Source: DASVDE01 sp035558955
GTDB taxonomy: Bacteria > Actinomycetota > Thermoleophilia > Solirubrobacterales > 70-9
DNA: 38,724 nucleotides
NCBI GenBank assembly: GCA_035558955.1
Contig: DATMBX010000161.1
Location: 1-38,724, forward strand
Reading direction: 5' to 3'
Under the pieces are notes generated by a model. It worked only from the letters and a program-made list of their open reading frames with translations. It ran no database searches and had not been told where the DNA came from. A program made the position numbers and the translations under genes. Shown piece by piece: positions 1 through 7,783 of this stretch. Within the stretch, counting starts at the first letter, position 1; each line of letters begins with the position of its first letter.

Positions 1-627
1 CTGACCATGAGCCAGGGGATCGACCCCGACAAGGTCGAGAAGAGCCTCTACAACGTCCTCGTCAACGACATGCCGATCTCCGAGATCATCCAGCGCCGCG
101 AGATCGACATCGCCGTCGCATCGATCGACCTGGCCGGTGCCGAGATCGCGATGAGCACCAAGATCGGCCGCGAGCGTTCGCTCGAGAAGGCGCTGAAAGA
201 GGTCTCCGGCGACTACGACTTCGTCTGCATCGACACGCCCCCCAGCCTCGGGTTGCTGACGATCAACGCGCTGACCGCGGCGAGCAAGGTGATCGTCCCC
301 GTCCAGTGCGAGTATCTCTCGATGCGCGGGCTGGTCCAGCTCCAGAACACGCTGAAGATGATCCAGGAGAACCTCAACCCGGACGTCAAGATCGAGGGCA
401 TCCTGCCGACGATGCTGGACGCGCGCACCGTGCACGCCAAGGAAGCGGTGGAGATCCTCGAGGAGAACTTCGGCGACATGGTCTTCAAGTCCCGTATCCG
501 CAAGGCGATCAAATTCGCCGAAGCGCCGGTGAAAGGGTCCAGCGTCCTCAAGTACGATCCACAGGGGAACGCCGCGAACTACTACCGGGAGCTGGCGAAG
601 GAGGTTCTTGCGAATGAGTCGGCGTAA
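1..627 (+). CDS. parA: ParA/Soj-family ATPase, 3' part (5' end outside window)
   Basis: The frame is open from base 1, so this is the C-terminal ~208 residues of a ParA/MinD-type deviant-Walker ATPase. The Walker A part lies upstream of the window. Visible are the Walker B region YDFVCIDTPPS (bases about 214-246) and the following LGLLTINAL helix, with the usual ParA tail (VQCEYLSMRGL, then an EILEENFGDMVF-type segment). ParA proteins bind DNA as ATP dimers and position chromosome origins or other cargo; a ParB partner is not visible here. The stop at 625-627 overlaps the start of ftsZ by 14 bases, so the two are very likely co-transcribed and translationally coupled. The call to ParA/Soj is firm; whether it is the chromosomal Soj or an orphan ParA cannot be told without the upstream gene. 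Confidence 0.93.
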   Translation: MTMSQGIDPDKVEKSLYNVLVNDMPISEIIQRREIDIAVASIDLAGAEIAMSTKIGRERSLEKALKEVSGDYDFVCIDTPPSLGLLTINALTAASKVIVPVQCEYLSMRGLVQLQNTLKMIQENLNPDVKIEGILPTMLDARTVHAKEAVEILEENFGDMVFKSRIRKAIKFAEAPVKGSSVLKYDPQGNAANYYRELAKEVLANESA

Positions 628-1942
628 GCGCGCGAGCATGCGGGAGGGTCCCCTCGCGGATCTCTTCCGTTCTACTGCCGACGATTCGCCCGTCGATCCC
701 CCTGAGGCTCCAGCGCCGCCGGCCGCGGAAGAGACTGTTGAAGCCCCGGTCGAGACGCCACCGGAGCGACTGAAGCGAGTGTTCTCCGAGGAGCCCTCCC
801 TTCGCCGCGAGGTTCAGCCTGTAATTGAGACCCCTCGCTATGGGCGCGAGGAGCCTGAGTACGAGCCGCCCGGAAGCGGGGAGCCGCATAAACCTGTGAT
901 CCGGGTTGTTGGGGTCGGCGGCGCCGGCGTCAACGCCGTCAACCGCATGGTCGAGGCCCGGATTCCCGGGGTCGAGTTCATGGCGGTCAACACCGATCTG
1001 CAGTCGTTGCAGCTCTGCGTCGCCGACGTCACCGTCCATATCGGCGACGAGCAGACGCGCGGGCTCGGCGCCGGATCCGACCCCGAGGTCGGCCACCGCT
1101 CCGCCTTCGAGGAGCAGGACAAGATCAAGCGCCTGCTGAAGGGCTCCGACATGGTCTTCGTCGCCGCCGGGGCCGGCGGTGGCACCGGCAGCGGGGCCGC
1201 ACCCGTCGTCGCCCGCCTCGCCCGCGAGGTCGGCGCGCTCACCGTCGGCATCGTCACCAAGCCGTTCAGCTTCGAGGGCAGCCGCCGCGGCACCCAGGCG
1301 AGCAGAGGAGTCGAGGCGCTCGCCGCCGAGGTCGACACCTTGATCGTCGTCCCCAACGACCGCCTGCTCGAGGTGCTCGACCAGCAGACTTCGATGGTGG
1401 AGGCCTTCCAGGTCGCCGACGACGTGTTGCGCCAGGGCGTCCAGGGCGTTTCGGACCTCGTCACGCTCCCCGCGCTGATCAATCTCGACTTCGCCGACGT
1501 GCGGACGATCATGTCCGAGGCCGGCCGCGCGCTGCTAGGCATCGGCATGGGTCACGGAGAGGGCCGGGCGGAGCTCGCCGCCGAGAAAGCGATCTCCTCG
1601 CCGTTGCTGGAGACTTCGATGGAGGGCGCCCGCTCGATCCTGCTCTCGATCACCGGCGGCCCCGACCTCTCTTTGGTCGAGGTCAGCGAGGCGGCCAAGG
1701 TGGTCGGTGAGGCCGCCCATCCCGACGCCAACATCATCTTCGGCGCCAACGTCGACGAGGAGCTGCGCGACCAGGTTTGGGTGACCGTCGTCGCGACCCG
1801 CTTCGACGGGCGCTCGGCGCCGCCGCGCCGCGCCGAGCCGACCATCCGCCGCACCAAGGACACCGGTCGCGGCCGCCCGCCCCAGGTCGACAAACCGGGC
1901 GATCTCGGCAGCCTCGACGTCCCAGAATTCCTCCCCGGCTAG
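614..1942 (+). CDS. ftsZ: Cell division protein FtsZ with long N-terminal extension
   Basis: Tubulin-like GTPase that forms the division ring at mid-cell. The ATG at 614 was chosen because AAGGAGG (598-604) sits 9 bases upstream; a TTG at 608 is worse. The 442-residue product starts its FtsZ core only at about residue 95 (VIRVVGVGGAGVNAVNRM). The tubulin signature GAGGGTGSGAAP is near residues 186-197 and the T7 synergy loop NLDFADVRTIM at 290-300, so both halves of the GTPase site are present. The tail ends in LDVPEFLPG, matching the conserved C-terminal peptide that binds SepF/FtsA-type partners. Residues 1-94 are basic for about 10 residues, then Pro/Glu/Ala-rich with no visible fold; typical FtsZ has only about 10-15 residues here. 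It overlaps parA by 14 bases and is not in a recognisable dcw neighbourhood, so it could be a second FtsZ paralogue. Confidence 0.96.
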   Translation: MSRRKRASMREGPLADLFRSTADDSPVDPPEAPAPPAAEETVEAPVETPPERLKRVFSEEPSLRREVQPVIETPRYGREEPEYEPPGSGEPHKPVIRVVGVGGAGVNAVNRMVEARIPGVEFMAVNTDLQSLQLCVADVTVHIGDEQTRGLGAGSDPEVGHRSAFEEQDKIKRLLKGSDMVFVAAGAGGGTGSGAAPVVARLAREVGALTVGIVTKPFSFEGSRRGTQASRGVEALAAEVDTLIVVPNDRLLEVLDQQTSMVEAFQVADDVLRQGVQGVSDLVTLPALINLDFADVRTIMSEAGRALLGIGMGHGEGRAELAAEKAISSPLLETSMEGARSILLSITGGPDLSLVEVSEAAKVVGEAAHPDANIIFGANVDEELRDQVWVTVVATRFDGRSAPPRRAEPTIRRTKDTGRGRPPQVDKPGDLGSLDVPEFLPG

Positions 1943-1952
1943 CCAGATCCCC

Positions 1953-3458
1953 ATGAGCGGGGTCGTCGCCGCCGGCCACCCGATCACCGCCGAGGCGGGG
2001 GCGACGGTGTTGCGCGAAGGGGGCAACGCGGTCGATGCCGCGGTTTGCGCGGCGCTGACGTCATTCGCGGTCGAGAGCCCGCTGACGGGATTCGGCGCCG
2101 GCGGTTTCATGATGATCCACCGGGGCGAGGAAACCGTCCTGATCGACTTCTTCGTGGCTGCCCCTGGGCTGGATGGGGCCGAGCGCCGAGCCGAGCTGGC
2201 CCCAATCCCCGTCCACTTCGACGAGGAGACGATCCAGACGTTCTACGTCGGGCCGGCCTCCTGCGGGGTGCCGGGGACGGCGGCGGGGCTGGAGCTGGCG
2301 CTGGAGCGCTTCGGCTCGGCGCCGCTCGCGGAGCTGACGAAGCCGGGCATCGCGCTCGCCCGCGACGGCGCTCCGGTCAACGCCGAGCAGGCCTACATCC
2401 TCGACATCCTGTCGCCGATCCACGACCGCCTTCCCGGCACGCGGGAGCTGTACGGGCCGCGGGGGCGCACGCTACGCGAGGGCGAGACGTTTCGCTTCCC
2501 GGAGCTGGCCGGGGCGCTTGAGCGCTTCGGCGCCGAGGGGGCGGAGCCGTTCTACCGCGGCGACGTCGCGGCGGCGCTGAGCGAGGCCGTCGTCGAGGGC
2601 GGCGGCACGCTCGGCCCCGCCGACCTGGCGAGCTACGAAGCGGTCGAGCGCAAGCCGATCCGCGCCCCCTTCCGCGGCGCCGAGGTTTTGACCAACCCGC
2701 CCCCTTCTTCGGGCGGGATCCTGATCGCCTATTGCCTCGGGCTGTTGGAGCGGCTTGGCGAGCGCAGCGGGGTCGAGCAGCTCGTCGCGGCGATGGGCGC
2801 CGCCAACGACGCCCGCGGCGAGGAGTTCGCCGAGGCCCTCTACGGCGAGGGGTTGCACGAGAGCTTCCTCGACCCGGCCGGGCTCGACCTCGCGGCCGGC
2901 GACCTGCTCGGCTCGACCACCCACATCTCGGTGCTCGACGGAGACGGCATGTGCGCCAGCGTCACCTGCTCCAACGGCTCCGGCTCGGGAGTGCTCGTTC
3001 CCGGCACCGGCGTCATCCTCAACAACATGCTCGGCGAGGAGGACCTCAACCCGCTCGGCTTCCACGCGATCGCGCCGGGCCGTCGCGTGCCGTCGATGAT
3101 GGCGCCGACCGTGGTCCTGCGCGACGGCGAGATCGAGCTGGGCCTGGGCAGCGCCGGCTCCAACCGCATCCGCTCGGCGATCCTGCAGACGATCGTCCGC
3201 GCGATCGAGGAGGGGATGGGCGCCGGCGAGGCGGTGCGGGCGCCGCGCCTGCACTTCGAGCAGGGGGTCGTCCATGCCGAGCCCGGGATCGACGAGGCGG
3301 CGCTGGCGCGGCTGGAGGCGCGCGGCGTCCCGGTCGCCCGCCGCCCCCAGATCAACCTATTCTTCGGCGGCGTGCAAGCCGTCGCGTGCGATCCGCTCAC
3401 AGGCGCTCTCAGTGGCGGCGGAGACCCGCGCCGCGGCGGAGCGGTGGCCACCGCGTGA
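1953..3458 (+). CDS. Gamma-glutamyltransferase-family Ntn hydrolase
   Basis: 501-residue member of the GGT family (T3 peptidases), which self-cleave into two subunits and act through the new N-terminal Thr. The processing site is the STTHISVLDG motif at residues 321-330, with Thr322 as predicted nucleophile. The N-terminal GGNAVDAAVCAAL (23-35) and the small-subunit segments NGSGSG and SMMAPT are family hallmarks. No signal peptide is seen, so it should be cytoplasmic, unlike most characterised GGTs. The Arg that binds the glutamate alpha-carboxylate (in the usual DFRE-AP segment) is replaced: here the sequence is IDFFVAAPG (64-72). The substrate may therefore not be glutathione; acylase-like use is possible. 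It starts 10 bases after the ftsZ stop and its own stop overlaps the next gene (GTGA), suggesting one operon from parA to the cyclase. Confidence 0.9.
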   Translation: MSGVVAAGHPITAEAGATVLREGGNAVDAAVCAALTSFAVESPLTGFGAGGFMMIHRGEETVLIDFFVAAPGLDGAERRAELAPIPVHFDEETIQTFYVGPASCGVPGTAAGLELALERFGSAPLAELTKPGIALARDGAPVNAEQAYILDILSPIHDRLPGTRELYGPRGRTLREGETFRFPELAGALERFGAEGAEPFYRGDVAAALSEAVVEGGGTLGPADLASYEAVERKPIRAPFRGAEVLTNPPPSSGGILIAYCLGLLERLGERSGVEQLVAAMGAANDARGEEFAEALYGEGLHESFLDPAGLDLAAGDLLGSTTHISVLDGDGMCASVTCSNGSGSGVLVPGTGVILNNMLGEEDLNPLGFHAIAPGRRVPSMMAPTVVLRDGEIELGLGSAGSNRIRSAILQTIVRAIEEGMGAGEAVRAPRLHFEQGVVHAEPGIDEAALARLEARGVPVARRPQINLFFGGVQAVACDPLTGALSGGGDPRRGGAVATA

Positions 3459-4558
3459 TCGATTTCGAGGCCGAGGGGCTGCTGGAAGGAGTCGAGGGCG
3501 AGGCCCGCGCCGCCCGGCTCGCCCTGCTCGAGGAGTTGTCTGCCGACGGTGTCTCACTGGAGGAGTTGCGCGCGGCGGTCGAGGCCGGCCGGCTGACGCT
3601 GCTGCCGGTCGAGCGGGCGCTGGCCGGAGGCGCCCCCCGCTACACGCCTCGCGAGGTGGCCGAGCTCGCCGATGTCGAGCTTTCGCTCCTGCAGCGCGCC
3701 ACGGCGGCGCTTGGCGTCCCCTATCCGGACCCTGACATGAGGACGCTGACCGAGGCCGACGTCGAGGCGGCGCGGCGGGTGAAGGCGTTCCGGGAGGCGG
3801 GCCTGCCGGAGGAGGGGCTGCTGCAGGTGGCGCGGACGATCGGGATGGGCACCGCGCGGATCGCCGAGGCCAACCGCGAACTGGTCATCCGCACGTTGAT
3901 GCAGCCGGGCGACACCGAGCGCGACCTCGCCCTGCGCTTCGCCGCGGCGGCGGAGCACATGATGCCGCTGGTCGGGCCGACGCTCGAGTACGCGCTCCAG
4001 GCGCACATGCTCGAGCAGGTTCGCCGCGACGTGATCGGCGCCGCCGACCTCGCCTCCGGCGAGATGGGGGCGACCACGGACATCGCGGTCTGCTTCGCCG
4101 ACCTGGTCGAGTTCACCAAGCTCGGAGAGGAGATCGACGTCGAGGAGCTGGGCCTGGTCGCCGGTCGCCTGGAGGAGATGGCGACCGCCGTCGCCGAGCC
4201 GCCGGTGCGGCTGGTGAAGCTGATCGGCGACGCGGCGATGATGGTCTCGACCGAAGCCGAGCCGATGGTCGAGGCGGCGCTGCGCCTGGTCGAGGCCTCC
4301 GAGCAGGAAGGCGAGGAGTTCCCGCGCCTGCGTGCCGGGATCGCCTTCGGCCCCGCTCTTGCCCAGGCCGGCGACTACTACGGCCGCCCCGTAAACCTCG
4401 CCAGCCGCATCACCGGGGTCGCCAAGCCGGGCAGCGTCCTCGCCGATGTCGCTTTGAGGGAAGCCGCGGGGGAGAGCTTTGCCTACTCCTTCGCCGGCGA
4501 GCGCGGCCTCAAGGGCTTCGATTCCAAGGCGAAGCTGTTCCGCGTCCGACGAATCTGA
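3455..4558 (+). CDS. Class III adenylate cyclase with N-terminal regulatory domain (Rv1264-like)
   Basis: 367-residue soluble cyclase making cAMP. The GTG at 3455 overlaps the GGT stop by four bases. Residues 1-190 form a helical regulatory region resembling the autoinhibitory, pH-sensing module of mycobacterial Rv1264 (assignment by layout and length, Rv1264 being 397 residues). The catalytic domain follows: FADLVEFTKLGE (215-226, metal Asp216), VKLIGDAAMMV (254-264, adenine-contact Lys255 and metal Asp259) and DYYGRPVNLASRIT (307-320, transition-state Asn314 and Arg318). All residues needed by a homodimeric adenylate cyclase are present, so activity is expected. No membrane segment is seen. 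The stop codon lies inside the left arm of a perfect dyad that should terminate the operon. Confidence 0.92.
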   Translation: MIDFEAEGLLEGVEGEARAARLALLEELSADGVSLEELRAAVEAGRLTLLPVERALAGGAPRYTPREVAELADVELSLLQRATAALGVPYPDPDMRTLTEADVEAARRVKAFREAGLPEEGLLQVARTIGMGTARIAEANRELVIRTLMQPGDTERDLALRFAAAAEHMMPLVGPTLEYALQAHMLEQVRRDVIGAADLASGEMGATTDIAVCFADLVEFTKLGEEIDVEELGLVAGRLEEMATAVAEPPVRLVKLIGDAAMMVSTEAEPMVEAALRLVEASEQEGEEFPRLRAGIAFGPALAQAGDYYGRPVNLASRITGVAKPGSVLADVALREAAGESFAYSFAGERGLKGFDSKAKLFRVRRI

Positions 4559-4588
4559 CATTGACCACACCAGGGTGTGGTCAATGTC
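4557..4588. terminator. Perfect 15-bp dyad between convergent genes
   Basis: GACATTGACCACACC and its exact reverse complement are separated by only AG. It overlaps the stop codon of the adenylate cyclase and ends 10 bases before the stop of the convergent methyltransferase, so it can terminate both. There is no T-run. The near-absent loop would also suit a protein-binding site, but position favours a terminator. Confidence 0.7.
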
Positions 4589-4598
4589 GGGTGCGCGC

Positions 4599-5516
4599 TC
4601 AGGCCGGCTTGCGGCCGGAGACGAGCAGGTTGTAGAAGAGCTCGGCCGGCAGGTGTGGCTCCAGCACCTTGGCGTCGACCTTCTGCAGGGCGATGTAGCT
4701 GCGGAAGGCGAAGCGTCGCCAGCCGAAGGAGATCGACTCCGGCTCGGCGGTGGACTCGACTGTGCGCAGTCCCCAGCCCCAGGCGTTGGAGAGCAGCTCT
4801 TCGCCGCCGACGTGGCGGCTCTCGAAGCCGGTCGCGCTCAGGATGCGACGCAGGTCGGCGGGGGCGAAGGCGTGGACGTCGACTTCTCCCTCCAGCGCGT
4901 GGCCGTGGGACTGCTCGGCCTCGGGGATGCCGCGCGGCCGCGCTCTCACCAGCCGGCGCCAGAGCGGCGCCGCCGCCATGGCGATCCGCTTCGGCGCCGC
5001 CGCCAGCCGGTCGCCGTAGCGCGAGGGCTCGCCGGCGAAGGCGACGATCCCGCCCGGGCGCAGCACGCGGCGGAACTCCGAGAAGGCCTGTTCGAGGTCG
5101 GGGATGTGGTGCAGGACGGCGTGACCGAAGACGAGGTCGAAGCTCTCGTCGTCGAAGGGCAGCGCCTCTGCTTCGGTGACGACGGTGTCGACTTCGAGGC
5201 CGAGCGCCTCGGCGGTCGCCGAGAGGCGTCTCAGCATCCCTGGGGAGATGTCGGTCGCCGTGAGCCGGTCGATCGCCCCCATCTGCAGGAGGTTGAGGGA
5301 GAAGTAGCCGGTGCCGGAGCCGATCTCCAGCCCGTCGCCGAGGCTGGGGCGGTCCAACCCGCCCAGCGCCTTGACCAGCTTCAGCCGCACCTGCTCCTGG
5401 CCGGTGTCGCCGAAGTCGATCCCCCACTTGGCGTCGTACTCGTCCGCCGCCGCGTCGTGGTAGCGGGTGTTGACGTCCTTAATGTGTTCCGGGGTGGCTG
5501 TCGGGGAGGCCGGCAC
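4599..5516 (-). CDS. SAM-dependent methyltransferase (class I)
   Basis: About 305 residues if started at the GTG at 5516; the frame is open further upstream but that stretch runs through the 69-base repeat and the divergent gene. Motif I is GLEIGSGTGYF (63-72), followed by TATDISPGML and a typical FDLVFGHAVLHHIPD post-motif and LRPGGI segment, as in Methyltransf_11 proteins. The C-terminal ~120 residues are not recognised. A -10-like TAGAGT (minus strand, 5532-5527) lies 10 bases upstream, the same arrangement as the acyltransferase start at 9734. It is divergent from a second methyltransferase, a GH57 enzyme and a GT4 enzyme, so O-methylation of a polysaccharide is a reasonable guess. The true substrate is not visible from sequence. 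Confidence 0.85.
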   Translation of the reverse strand: MPASPTATPEHIKDVNTRYHDAAADEYDAKWGIDFGDTGQEQVRLKLVKALGGLDRPSLGDGLEIGSGTGYFSLNLLQMGAIDRLTATDISPGMLRRLSATAEALGLEVDTVVTEAEALPFDDESFDLVFGHAVLHHIPDLEQAFSEFRRVLRPGGIVAFAGEPSRYGDRLAAAPKRIAMAAAPLWRRLVRARPRGIPEAEQSHGHALEGEVDVHAFAPADLRRILSATGFESRHVGGEELLSNAWGWGLRTVESTAEPESISFGWRRFAFRSYIALQKVDAKVLEPHLPAELFYNLLVSGRKPA

Positions 5517-5526
5517 GGGGGCGGGA

Positions 5527-5550
5527 ACTCTAAAGGCAATAGCGTCCCCG
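5527..5550. promoter_or_regulatory. Divergent promoter region upstream of leader repeat copy A
   Basis: ACTCTA at 5527-5532 reads TAGAGT on the minus strand, 10 bases before the GTG at 5516. TAGCGT at 5540-5545 fits a plus-strand -10, five bases before the ATG-like start of the repeat at 5551. No -35 box is convincing for either. Confidence 0.4.
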
Positions 5551-5619
5551 ATGAGTGCGGAGCGAACAAGCATCCATATCTGACTCTTTGCGCAGTGAGC
5601 GAAGCACGAAATTTGTTCG
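5551..5619 (+). repeat. 69-base dispersed leader element, copy A (degenerate reading frame)
   Basis: This stretch aligns without gaps over 21 codons to copies at 9762-9830 (plus) and 17124-17056 (minus), with about 10 differences in 63 bases from the latter. Here the reading frame is broken: the Trp codon at position 11 is TGA (5581-5583) and position 16 is also TGA, so only a 10-residue peptide could be made from the ATG at 5551. The element ends exactly where the next gene's ATG (5620) begins. As in the other copies, it lies between a -10-like hexamer and a gene start. Confidence 0.75.
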
Positions 5620-6381
5620 ATGATGCCGGAATACCTCCAGCTCAACCAGCCCGAAGGAGTGCCGCCGCTGCCGCTGACCGGCGAGCGGACGCTGCCCGAC
5701 GTGCCGGAGGAGAACTACTGGTATCGGCGCCATCTGGTCGTCTACGAGTGGATCGCCGCCCGGCTGGAGGGGAAGCGGGTGGTCGACATGGCCTGCGGGG
5801 AGGGGTACGGCTCGAACGTCCTCGCCGGCGCGGCGGCGAGCGTCGTCGGGGTCGACGCCAACCCCGAGGCACACGAGCACGCGCGGCTGCGCTACCGGCG
5901 CCCAAACCTGCGCTTCGAGCGCGACCTGGTCGAGAGCTTCGCGGAGCCCTGCGACGCAGTCGTCTTCCTGCAGACGATCGAGCACGTTCAGGATGCCGGC
6001 GCGATCCTCGAGCACTTCAAGTCGATGCTCGTCCCCGGCGGCGTTGCCTACGTCTCCACGCCCAACCTGCTGACCCTGGCGCCGCCCGGGGCGGAGAAGT
6101 CCGACAACCCCTGGCACGTGCGCGAGTACCGGGCGAAGGAGTTCCGCGACCTGTGCGAGGCCCACTTCTCGAGCGTCGAGATGCTGGGCCTCTTCCACGC
6201 GCGCAAGCTGCGGGCGCACGAGATCGCGATCGGGCTGGGCTGGGACTCGATCCACAGAAGGCTGCGCCTCACGAAGTCGTTCTACGACCGCTTCACCCCG
6301 GCGATCGCCGCGTCCGACTTCCGGCTGAAGGAGGGAGACCTCGACAAGGCACTGGACTTCCTCGCCGTCTGCCATGCCTGA
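5620..6381 (+). CDS. SAM-dependent methyltransferase (Rv3030-like by context)
   Basis: 253 residues, starting at tandem ATGs (5620, 5623) directly after leader element A; no Shine-Dalgarno is seen. Motif I is VVDMACGEGYGSNVL (about 54-68), then VVGVDANPEA, and VVFLQTIEHVQDAG as motif IV; the tail WHVREYRAKEFRDL is common in glycan methyltransferases. Its last 8 bases overlap the GH57 gene (ATGCCTGA), so the two are coupled. In Mycobacterium tuberculosis a methyltransferase (Rv3030) precedes a GH57 branching enzyme (Rv3031) and a GT4 glucosyltransferase (Rv3032) in the methylglucose lipopolysaccharide locus; the order here is the same. Methylation of an alpha-glucan is thus the preferred inference, not something the sequence shows directly. 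Confidence 0.88.
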   Translation: MMPEYLQLNQPEGVPPLPLTGERTLPDVPEENYWYRRHLVVYEWIAARLEGKRVVDMACGEGYGSNVLAGAAASVVGVDANPEAHEHARLRYRRPNLRFERDLVESFAEPCDAVVFLQTIEHVQDAGAILEHFKSMLVPGGVAYVSTPNLLTLAPPGAEKSDNPWHVREYRAKEFRDLCEAHFSSVEMLGLFHARKLRAHEIAIGLGWDSIHRRLRLTKSFYDRFTPAIAASDFRLKEGDLDKALDFLAVCHA

Positions 6382-7783
6382 AGAGACCGCCGGCGACCTC
6401 GCCATCGTCCTCCACAGCCACATGCCCTACGTGGAGGGGTTCGGCACCTACCCCTTCGGCGAGGAGTGGCTGTTCGATGCGGTGATCCGCTCCTACCTGC
6501 CCGTCCTGGAGGCGGCGAACCGGTTGACGATGACCGTGACGCCGGTGCTGGCGGACCAGCTGGCGGATGCGGGGGCCCAGGAGCGGTTGCGGGAATTCCT
6601 GGTCGACTGGCGGATCGGCGCGGCGGAGGCGGACCTCGAACAGGTGCCGGCGGAATGCCGCGACGCCTGCGAAGGGGAGCTGGCGCGCTACTGGCATGCG
6701 CTGGAGGTGCTCGACGGGCATGGCGGAGATCCGCTGCGGGCGTTCCAGGCGGCGATCGAAGAGGGCCGGATCGCGCTGGCGGCCTCGGCGGCGACCCACG
6801 CGGTGCTGCCGTTGCTGGCGACGCGCGAGGGGCTGCGGCTGCAACTCGATACCGGGATCCGCTCCCACCGGCGGCGGTTCGGCTGGGACGGGGGGTTCTG
6901 GCTGCCGGAGTGCGCTTACGTCCCCGGGCTGGAATGGCGACTGGGGGAGGAGGGGGTGCGCTGGTTCTGCGTCGACCGGAGCGCCTATGAAGGGCCGCTG
7001 GAGGCTCTCGCCCCGGTGGCGACAGAGGCCGGCCCGGTGGCGCTGCCGATCGACTGGGAGGCGATCCAGTGGCTTTGGTCGCTCGACGGCTATCCCTCCG
7101 ACCCCGCCCACGCCCAGTTCGCCGGCAAATCGCTGCGGGGTGTGCGGATCTGGCGGATCGGAGGCGGCGGCTACGACCCGGCGGCCGCCGAGGCGGTGGC
7201 GCGCCGTCAGGCGGGCGAGTTCCTCGCCGCGGCGGCGGGCCGCCTGCGCGAGTTCTCCCGAGCCCACGGCCGCCGCGGCCTGCTCACCTTCGCGATCGAC
7301 ACCGAGCTGATCGGGCACTGGTGGAGCGAGGGCCCGGTCTGGCTGCGTGAGGTCCTGGCCGGAGCCGAGGAGGCGGGGGTGCGCTTACTAACGGTGCCGC
7401 AGGCGCTCGCCGAGCACGAGCCCGTCGAGCGACCGCTCGCCGCCTCGACCTGGGGGGAGGACAAGGACTTCCGCACGTGGGACTCCCCTGCCGTCGCCGA
7501 TCTCGCCTGGGGCGCGCGGCGGCTGGAGCTGCGCCTCCTGCGGGCGCTCTCCCGCGGCCTGCGCGGCCCCGCCGCCCTGCGCGCCGCGCGTGAGCTGCTC
7601 GCCGTCCAATCCAGCGACTGGGCCTTCCTCGACAAGCGGGGCCAGGCGGGCGACTACGCCTACCAGCGAGCCACCTTTCACTCGGCGGCGGCGCTGAAGG
7701 CCATAGACTCCCCGCCCTCCACCGACCCGCGCATGCGCGCCCTCGCCCCGGACCTGAGCCTCTCATCGCTTCTTCAGCCGTGA
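6374..7783 (+). CDS. GH57-family 1,4-alpha-glucan branching enzyme
   Basis: 469-residue cytoplasmic glycoside hydrolase family 57 protein, predicted to cut and re-attach alpha-1,4-glucan as 1,6 branches. Conserved regions: LHSHMPYV (13-20, motif 1), GFWLPECAYVPG (174-185) with nucleophile Glu179, FAIDTELIGHWW (306-317) with acid/base Asp309, and the C-terminal helical domain with LLAVQSSDWAF. These match the branching-enzyme subgroup (mycobacterial Rv3031, Thermus/Thermococcus enzymes) rather than amylopullulanases. It overlaps the upstream methyltransferase by 8 bases and the downstream GT4 by GTGA, which ties all three into one translationally coupled unit making a branched, probably modified, glucan. 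Confidence 0.93.
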   Translation: MPEETAGDLAIVLHSHMPYVEGFGTYPFGEEWLFDAVIRSYLPVLEAANRLTMTVTPVLADQLADAGAQERLREFLVDWRIGAAEADLEQVPAECRDACEGELARYWHALEVLDGHGGDPLRAFQAAIEEGRIALAASAATHAVLPLLATREGLRLQLDTGIRSHRRRFGWDGGFWLPECAYVPGLEWRLGEEGVRWFCVDRSAYEGPLEALAPVATEAGPVALPIDWEAIQWLWSLDGYPSDPAHAQFAGKSLRGVRIWRIGGGGYDPAAAEAVARRQAGEFLAAAAGRLREFSRAHGRRGLLTFAIDTELIGHWWSEGPVWLREVLAGAEEAGVRLLTVPQALAEHEPVERPLAASTWGEDKDFRTWDSPAVADLAWGARRLELRLLRALSRGLRGPAALRAARELLAVQSSDWAFLDKRGQAGDYAYQRATFHSAAALKAIDSPPSTDPRMRALAPDLSLSSLLQP

